DNA from: an uncultured Xanthobacteraceae bacterium
GTDB taxonomy: Bacteria > Pseudomonadota > Alphaproteobacteria > Rhizobiales > Xanthobacteraceae
Direction: 5' to 3'
NCBI GenBank assembly: GCA_955652195.1
Contig: CATPBC010000508.1
Location: forward strand, 1-9,927
DNA length: 9,927 nucleotides
Positions within the stretch are counted from its first letter, which is position 1; the number at the start of each line of letters is the position of its first letter. The notes under the pieces are model-generated. The model saw only the letters and a program-made list of their open reading frames with translations. It ran no database searches and was not told the DNA's origin. The position numbers and the translations under genes are program-made. This document shows positions 6,394 through 9,927 of this stretch, piece after piece.

Positions 6394-7254
6394 TCACAAC
6401 CGCAGCTCGGCGCGGCCGTTATTGACCGCGATCACGTCGCGTTCGACGACGCGCGAACGAAAGCTCACGATCTTGCCGTCATGCCACATTTCGGTGCGTA
6501 GCGTCTCGCCGGGAAATACCGGAGCGGAAAAACGGCAGGCAAAGGCGACAAGCTTGTGCGGATCGTAACCGCAAAACGTTCGCAGCACAGCGTGACCGGC
6601 GATGCCGAAATTGCCAAGTCCGTGCATGATCGGCCGCGGGTAGCCGGCCTGTTTCGCCACCGCCGGCTCGGCGTGCAGCGGATTGAGGTCGCCGCTTAAG
6701 CGATAGATCAGCGCCGCTTCGGGCCGGGTCGCGAGATCGCAAAGTGCATCCGGTGCGCGCGAAGGGATCGGATGCGGCTCCGGCGCCTGGCGCGGCGGGC
6801 CGCCGAAGCCGCCATCGCCGCGGCAGAACGTGGTCTGCGTTACCGTGGCGATCGGCTCCCCGGTCGCTTTGTCCGTCACCTTGCGTTCGCTGAGCACCAG
6901 CGCGCCTTTGCCGGGGCCTTTATCGATCACCTCGACAATACGCAATCGGCCGACCACGGTTCCTTTTGCCGCCAGTGGACGATGCAGCGTGATGCCTTGC
7001 TCGCCATTGACGATCTTGAGCCAATCGATCCCAGTGTCGCGCTCGCGCGCCCAAAAGCCGGGATGACCAAGGACGGTCCCCATGGTCGGCAGCACTTTCA
7101 AATTCTTCTCGTATACGAAGGCGAGCTCGTTCTCGTTCATCGGATCGTGGCCAAGCCCGATGCCGAGCGCGTACAGGATGCAATCCTTGGCGCCGTAGCT
7201 CTGCTCGGCCGGCGGAACTTCGAGCGCCATCAGTTTTTCGTAGACGATGGTCAT
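6394..7254 (-). CDS. MaoC-family (3R)-specific enoyl-CoA hydratase 2
   Basis: Hydrates trans-2-enoyl-CoA to (3R)-3-hydroxyacyl-CoA. The 286 residues form a double hotdog. The N-terminal half resembles hydratase 2 of peroxisomal multifunctional enzyme 2: YGAKDCILYALGIGLG (20-35), then ELAFVYE and LKVLPTMG. The C-terminal MaoC hotdog carries the hydratase 2 signature YRLSGDLNPLH (184-194), with the expected catalytic Asp189 and His194, and AGYPRPIMHGLG (203-214). A Gly/Pro-rich linker lies at about 146-168. Its ATG overlaps the stop of the upstream SDR gene by one base (TAATG), a classic coupled pair, and the acyl-CoA dehydrogenase follows after 13 bases. SDR and hydratase 2 are fused in eukaryotic MFE-2, which supports successive steps of one R-specific beta-oxidation. 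An alternative is a specialised dehydratase such as one acting on mesaconyl- or methylated enoyl-CoA. Confidence 0.94.
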   Translation of the reverse strand: MTIVYEKLMALEVPPAEQSYGAKDCILYALGIGLGHDPMNENELAFVYEKNLKVLPTMGTVLGHPGFWARERDTGIDWLKIVNGEQGITLHRPLAAKGTVVGRLRIVEVIDKGPGKGALVLSERKVTDKATGEPIATVTQTTFCRGDGGFGGPPRQAPEPHPIPSRAPDALCDLATRPEAALIYRLSGDLNPLHAEPAVAKQAGYPRPIMHGLGNFGIAGHAVLRTFCGYDPHKLVAFACRFSAPVFPGETLRTEMWHDGKIVSFRSRVVERDVIAVNNGRAELRL

Positions 7255-8168
7255 TACACCGGATCCCAGGAGAACACGTCGCCGGAACGCTCCAGCGGCG
7301 TGAAAGACGGCCCGAAGGCGCCCTTGAGCTGCGCGTCGAGCTTTTCCGGCGTCCAGCCGTCGGAACGATGCAGCGTGCGGATCGGGCGGTTCTGATTGAA
7401 CAAATAAATCTCGTTGTTGCGCACCGAGAAGATTTGTCCGGTGATCCCCTCTGCGCGGTCCGAGGCGAGATAAACGGTCAGCGGCGCGATTTTTTCCGGC
7501 GTCATTTCGCGAATGCGCGCGACGCGCGCCTTTTCCTGCTCGGTCTCGGCCGGGATCGAATCGATCATCCGGGTCCAGGCGAACGGCGCAATGCAGTTCG
7601 AGCGCACGTTGAACCGCGCCATGTCGAGCGCGATGCCGCGCGACAGTCCGACGATGGCCATCTTTGCCGCCATATAGTTGGCTTGGCCGAAATTACCGAC
7701 CAGGCCCGAGGTCGAAGTCATATGCACGAAGCTGCCGGAATTCTGCTCGCGAAAATGCGTGGCGCAAGCGCGGCTCATGGCAAAACTGCCATGCAGATGC
7801 ACGTCGATGACGTCCGACCAGTCCGACCAGCTCATGCGATGGAAGATGCGGTCGCGCAAGATGCCGGCATTATTGACGAGGACGTCGACGCGGCCGAAAT
7901 GCTCGAGCGCCGCCGCGACGATTTTTTCGGCATTGCCCGGCTCGCTGATCGAGAGCGTCGAGGCGATCGCCGCGCCGCCGGCTTTTTTGATCTCATCGAC
8001 CACCGCCTGCGCCGGGCCCATATCAGTGCCGGCGCCGTCGAGGCTGGCGCCGATATCGCAAACCACAACGCGGGCGCCTTCCTGCGCCAATAAAAGCGCA
8101 ATGCCGCGCCCTATTCCGCGTCCCGCGCCAGTGACGATCGCGACCTTGCCTGCAACGATGTTCGGCAT
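7254..8168 (-). CDS. SDR-family (3R)-hydroxyacyl-CoA dehydrogenase-like oxidoreductase
   Basis: NAD(P)-dependent short-chain dehydrogenase, most likely oxidising the (3R)-hydroxyacyl-CoA made by the downstream hydratase. From the chosen start (304 aa): cofactor motif TGAGRGIG (13-20), NNAGILRDR (99-107), and catalytic Ser152, Tyr165 and Lys169 within GQANYMAAK (161-169). NNAGILRDR and GNFGQANY closely resemble the dehydrogenase part of peroxisomal MFE-2. A C-terminal extension of about 60 residues beyond the usual 250-residue SDR core contains NNEIYLFNQNRPIRTLH and ends in WDPV. I chose the ATG at 8168, preceded by AAGGGGG nine bases upstream and directly followed by the Rossmann strand. The ATG at 8189 would add seven residues and touches the edge of a palindromic repeat, but cannot be excluded. 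The gene begins 114 bases after the MetE-like gene. Confidence 0.93.
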   Translation of the reverse strand: MPNIVAGKVAIVTGAGRGIGRGIALLLAQEGARVVVCDIGASLDGAGTDMGPAQAVVDEIKKAGGAAIASTLSISEPGNAEKIVAAALEHFGRVDVLVNNAGILRDRIFHRMSWSDWSDVIDVHLHGSFAMSRACATHFREQNSGSFVHMTSTSGLVGNFGQANYMAAKMAIVGLSRGIALDMARFNVRSNCIAPFAWTRMIDSIPAETEQEKARVARIREMTPEKIAPLTVYLASDRAEGITGQIFSVRNNEIYLFNQNRPIRTLHRSDGWTPEKLDAQLKGAFGPSFTPLERSGDVFSWDPV

Positions 8169-8190
8169 TTGCAACAGCCCCCTTGTCATG

Positions 8191-8266
8191 CGTCACCCCC
8201 GGGCTTGACCCGGGGGTCCATGCAGCGATGCCGCCCTATGGATTGCCGGGTCAAGCCCGGCAATGA
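8191..8266. repeat. Paired-hairpin palindromic repeat
   Basis: Two hairpins face each other between the MetE-like and SDR genes: 8195-8203 with 8209-8217 (9 bp, loop CTTGA) and 8242-8250 with 8256-8264 (9 bp, loop TCAAG). Their cores are also inverse copies of each other (GGGCTTGACCCGG and CCGGGTCAAGCCC). This word family is, from general knowledge, abundant between genes in Bradyrhizobium-like genomes. No long T tract follows either stem on the minus strand, so full termination is not implied; it may act as an RNA-stability or processing element inside the operon. Confidence 0.8.
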
Positions 8267-8282
8267 CGATTGCAGGGGATTC

Positions 8283-9386
8283 CTACCCCCAAACCTCGCG
8301 CGCGACGTCGCCGATCATGCGCAGCTTCGCCCATTGATCGTCCTCGGCGAGGATATTGCCTTCCTCGGTCGAGGCGAAGCCGCATTGCGGCGACAGACAA
8401 AGCTGATCGAGATCGGCGAACCGGGCGGCCTCCTCGATGCGTCGTTTGAGGGCGTCCTTGGATTCCAGCGCGCCGGTCTTGGTCGTCACCAGGCCGAGCA
8501 CCACGACGCGGCCTTTGCGCAGGCGCTGCAGCGGATCGAAACCGCCGGCGCGTTCGCTGTCATATTCCATGAAATAACCGTGCACCTTGATCCGATCGAA
8601 CAGCACTTCCTGCATCGCCTCGTAGCCGCCGCTGCCCATGAAGGTCGATTTGTAGTTGCCGCGGCACAGATGCATGGTCACCGTCATATCGGACGGAATG
8701 TCGGAAATCGCGACATTGATGAGGTCGCCATAAATCGTGCCGAGCGCTTGCGGGTCGTCGCCGCGATCCTTCATCTGCTGCCGATATTTCGGATCGCATA
8801 GCATGGCGATGAACACTTCATCGAGCTGCAGATAACGGCAGCCGGCGTCGGCAAAGGCGCGCACCGCCTTGCGGTAAGCCTGTCCGAGATCGTCGAAGAA
8901 TGTATCGAGCTTCGGATAGACCGATTTGTCGATCGGGGTCGGCACCGGCCGGCCGTACAGCGCCGATGGTGCGGGAATGGTCATTTTCGGCGTGCGGTTG
9001 GTATTGGCTTTGACGAACTTGAAGTGCTCGATCATCGGGTGCGTGGAGAAGCCGAGCTTGCCGATAACCTTCACGCCTTCGTTGCGCGTCGTCACTGCGG
9101 CAAAGGCGATGCCGCTATCCATGACATGCCGTTCGACGCCATCCAGTCCCCACAGGAAATCGAGATGCCACCACGACCGGCGAAACTCGCCGTCGGTGAT
9201 CGACGCCAGTCCGGCGGCCTCCTGCTTTTTGATGACATCTTTGATCTCACGGTCTTCGATCGCTTTGAGCGCATCGGCGCCGATTTCGCCTCTGGCACGG
9301 CGCTCGCGCGCTTGCTTGAGCGCGGCCGGCCGCAGCAGGCTGCCGACATGATCGGCGCGAAACGGCGGCGTCTTTCGTTGGCTCAT
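8283..9386 (-). CDS. MetE-core-like zinc methyl/alkyltransferase, paralogue 1
   Basis: A 367-residue protein of the cobalamin-independent methionine synthase C-terminal (TIM barrel) family, lacking the N-terminal half of full MetE (about 750 aa). ADHVGSLLRP (11-20) and TDGEFRRSWWHLDFLWG (64-80) are family N-terminal motifs; YLQLDEVFIAML (185-196) has the conserved Asp-Glu. The zinc ligands match MetE: His239 and Cys241 in MHLCRGN, Glu274 in FMEYDSE, and Cys335 in SPQCGFAS. Chemistry is therefore transfer of a methyl or alkyl group to a zinc-bound thiolate. Whether the thiol is homocysteine is unknown: the family also includes core-MetE methionine synthases and epoxyalkane:coenzyme M transferase. 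The start has an excellent ribosome site (AGGAG at 9393-9397). It follows paralogue 2 by 16 bases, with about 65% identity over the visible overlap. Linkage to acyl-CoA genes suggests a catabolic rather than purely biosynthetic role. Confidence 0.92.
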   Translation of the reverse strand: MSQRKTPPFRADHVGSLLRPAALKQARERRARGEIGADALKAIEDREIKDVIKKQEAAGLASITDGEFRRSWWHLDFLWGLDGVERHVMDSGIAFAAVTTRNEGVKVIGKLGFSTHPMIEHFKFVKANTNRTPKMTIPAPSALYGRPVPTPIDKSVYPKLDTFFDDLGQAYRKAVRAFADAGCRYLQLDEVFIAMLCDPKYRQQMKDRGDDPQALGTIYGDLINVAISDIPSDMTVTMHLCRGNYKSTFMGSGGYEAMQEVLFDRIKVHGYFMEYDSERAGGFDPLQRLRKGRVVVLGLVTTKTGALESKDALKRRIEEAARFADLDQLCLSPQCGFASTEEGNILAEDDQWAKLRMIGDVAREVWG

Positions 9387-9402
9387 GGTTTACTCCTCGA
9401 AT

Positions 9403-9927
9403 TCACCTTCCCCACACTTCCTCCGCGATCTCAACAATCCGGCGCAGCTTCGCCCATTGTTCGTCTTCGGCCAGAACATTGCCCTCCTCGGTCGAGGCGA
9501 AACCGCATTGCGGCGAGAGGCACAGCCGATCGAGATCGATGAACTTGGTCGCCTGATCGATGCGGCGCTTGATCTCATCCTTGTTCTCAAGGGTGCCTGT
9601 TTTGCTCGTGACCAGGCCGAGCACGACCATTTTGCCCTTGGGCACGAAGCGCAGCGGCTCGAAGCCGCCGGCGCGCTCGGTGTCATATTCCATGAAATAG
9701 CCGTGCACATTGATCGTGTTGAATAAGAGTTCGGCGATCGGCTCGTAGCCGCCGGTCGCGACGAAATTGGACCGGAAATTGCCGCGGCACAGATGCATGG
9801 TGATGGCCATGTCCGATGGAATATCGGCGATCGCGGCATTGATCATGCCGGCATAGAGCGCCGGCAAGCGCGCGGGATCTTCGCCGCGATCGGCGATGGC
9901 ACCGCGTAGCGACGGATCGCACAGATA
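9403..9927 (-). CDS. MetE-core-like zinc methyl/alkyltransferase, paralogue 2 (partial)
   Basis: The C-terminal 174 residues of a second copy of the same family; the gene runs off the right edge, so its start is not in the window. The reading frame is open to the last base. It keeps three zinc-ligand motifs: MHLCRGN (His and Cys), FMEYDTE (Glu) and SPQCGFASTEEGN (Cys). By eye 114 of 174 residues equal those of paralogue 1, with no gaps, and both end in EVWG. The two genes are 16 bases apart in the same direction, so this is an old tandem duplication, probably co-transcribed and possibly forming a hetero-oligomer or dividing substrates. A TTG at 9867 could be misread as a start but lies inside the conserved domain. 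The catalytic Asp-Glu motif and N-terminus would lie beyond the window. Confidence 0.92.
   Translation of the reverse strand, partial: YLCDPSLRGAIADRGEDPARLPALYAGMINAAIADIPSDMAITMHLCRGNFRSNFVATGGYEPIAELLFNTINVHGYFMEYDTERAGGFEPLRFVPKGKMVVLGLVTSKTGTLENKDEIKRRIDQATKFIDLDRLCLSPQCGFASTEEGNVLAEDEQWAKLRRIVEIAEEVWGR

Overview
The window reads as chromosomal DNA from a GC-rich alphaproteobacterium, most likely Hyphomicrobiales (Bradyrhizobium/Xanthobacteraceae-like). The reasons are strong GC bias at third codon positions, two kinds of interspersed palindromic repeat typical of that group (a GTCATCCTGAGG / CCTCGAAGGATG mosaic and a TTGCCGGGTCAAGCCCGG element), and a promoter matching the alphaproteobacterial general-stress sigma factor EcfG. 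This placement is inference; no rRNA or other marker gene is present. All confident genes except one small one lie on the minus strand and read from right to left.

Left part (1-681): bases 1-156 show nothing I can support. Bases 157-607 look like a small complete transcription unit on the plus strand: an EcfG-type promoter (GGAAC-N17-CGTT), a Shine-Dalgarno sequence, a 100-residue Arg-rich ORF of unknown function, and a strong hairpin terminator.

Middle (682-3005): proB (glutamate 5-kinase, proline synthesis) and, upstream of it on the same strand, a Crp/Fnr-family regulator with an intact cyclic-nucleotide pocket and a CRP-like recognition helix. The 419 bases upstream of the regulator (2587-3005) hold no convincing gene. 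They do hold a CRP-type palindrome (TGTGA-N6-TCAC), a possible -10 box, C-rich segments, three consecutive stem-loops and an intrinsic terminator, all readable on the minus strand. The best reading is a candidate small RNA or a regulated leader of the regulator gene.

Right part (3006-9927): a catabolic cluster on the minus strand. In transcription order it holds two tandem MetE-core-like zinc methyl/alkyltransferase paralogues (the first cut by the window edge), an SDR dehydrogenase, a MaoC-type hydratase 2, an acyl-CoA dehydrogenase, a class III CoA-transferase, and a beta-hydroxyacid dehydrogenase of the 3-hydroxyisobutyrate dehydrogenase family. SDR and MaoC correspond to the two catalytic parts of eukaryotic peroxisomal multifunctional enzyme 2. 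Together with the CoA-transferase and the acyl-CoA dehydrogenase they would activate an acid as its CoA thioester, desaturate it, hydrate it to the (3R)-hydroxyacyl-CoA and oxidise it. No thiolase, transporter or dedicated regulator is visible, and the substrate cannot be read from the sequence. The four core genes are packed at -1 to +13 nt; the MetE-like pair and the last dehydrogenase are each separated from this core by a palindromic repeat.
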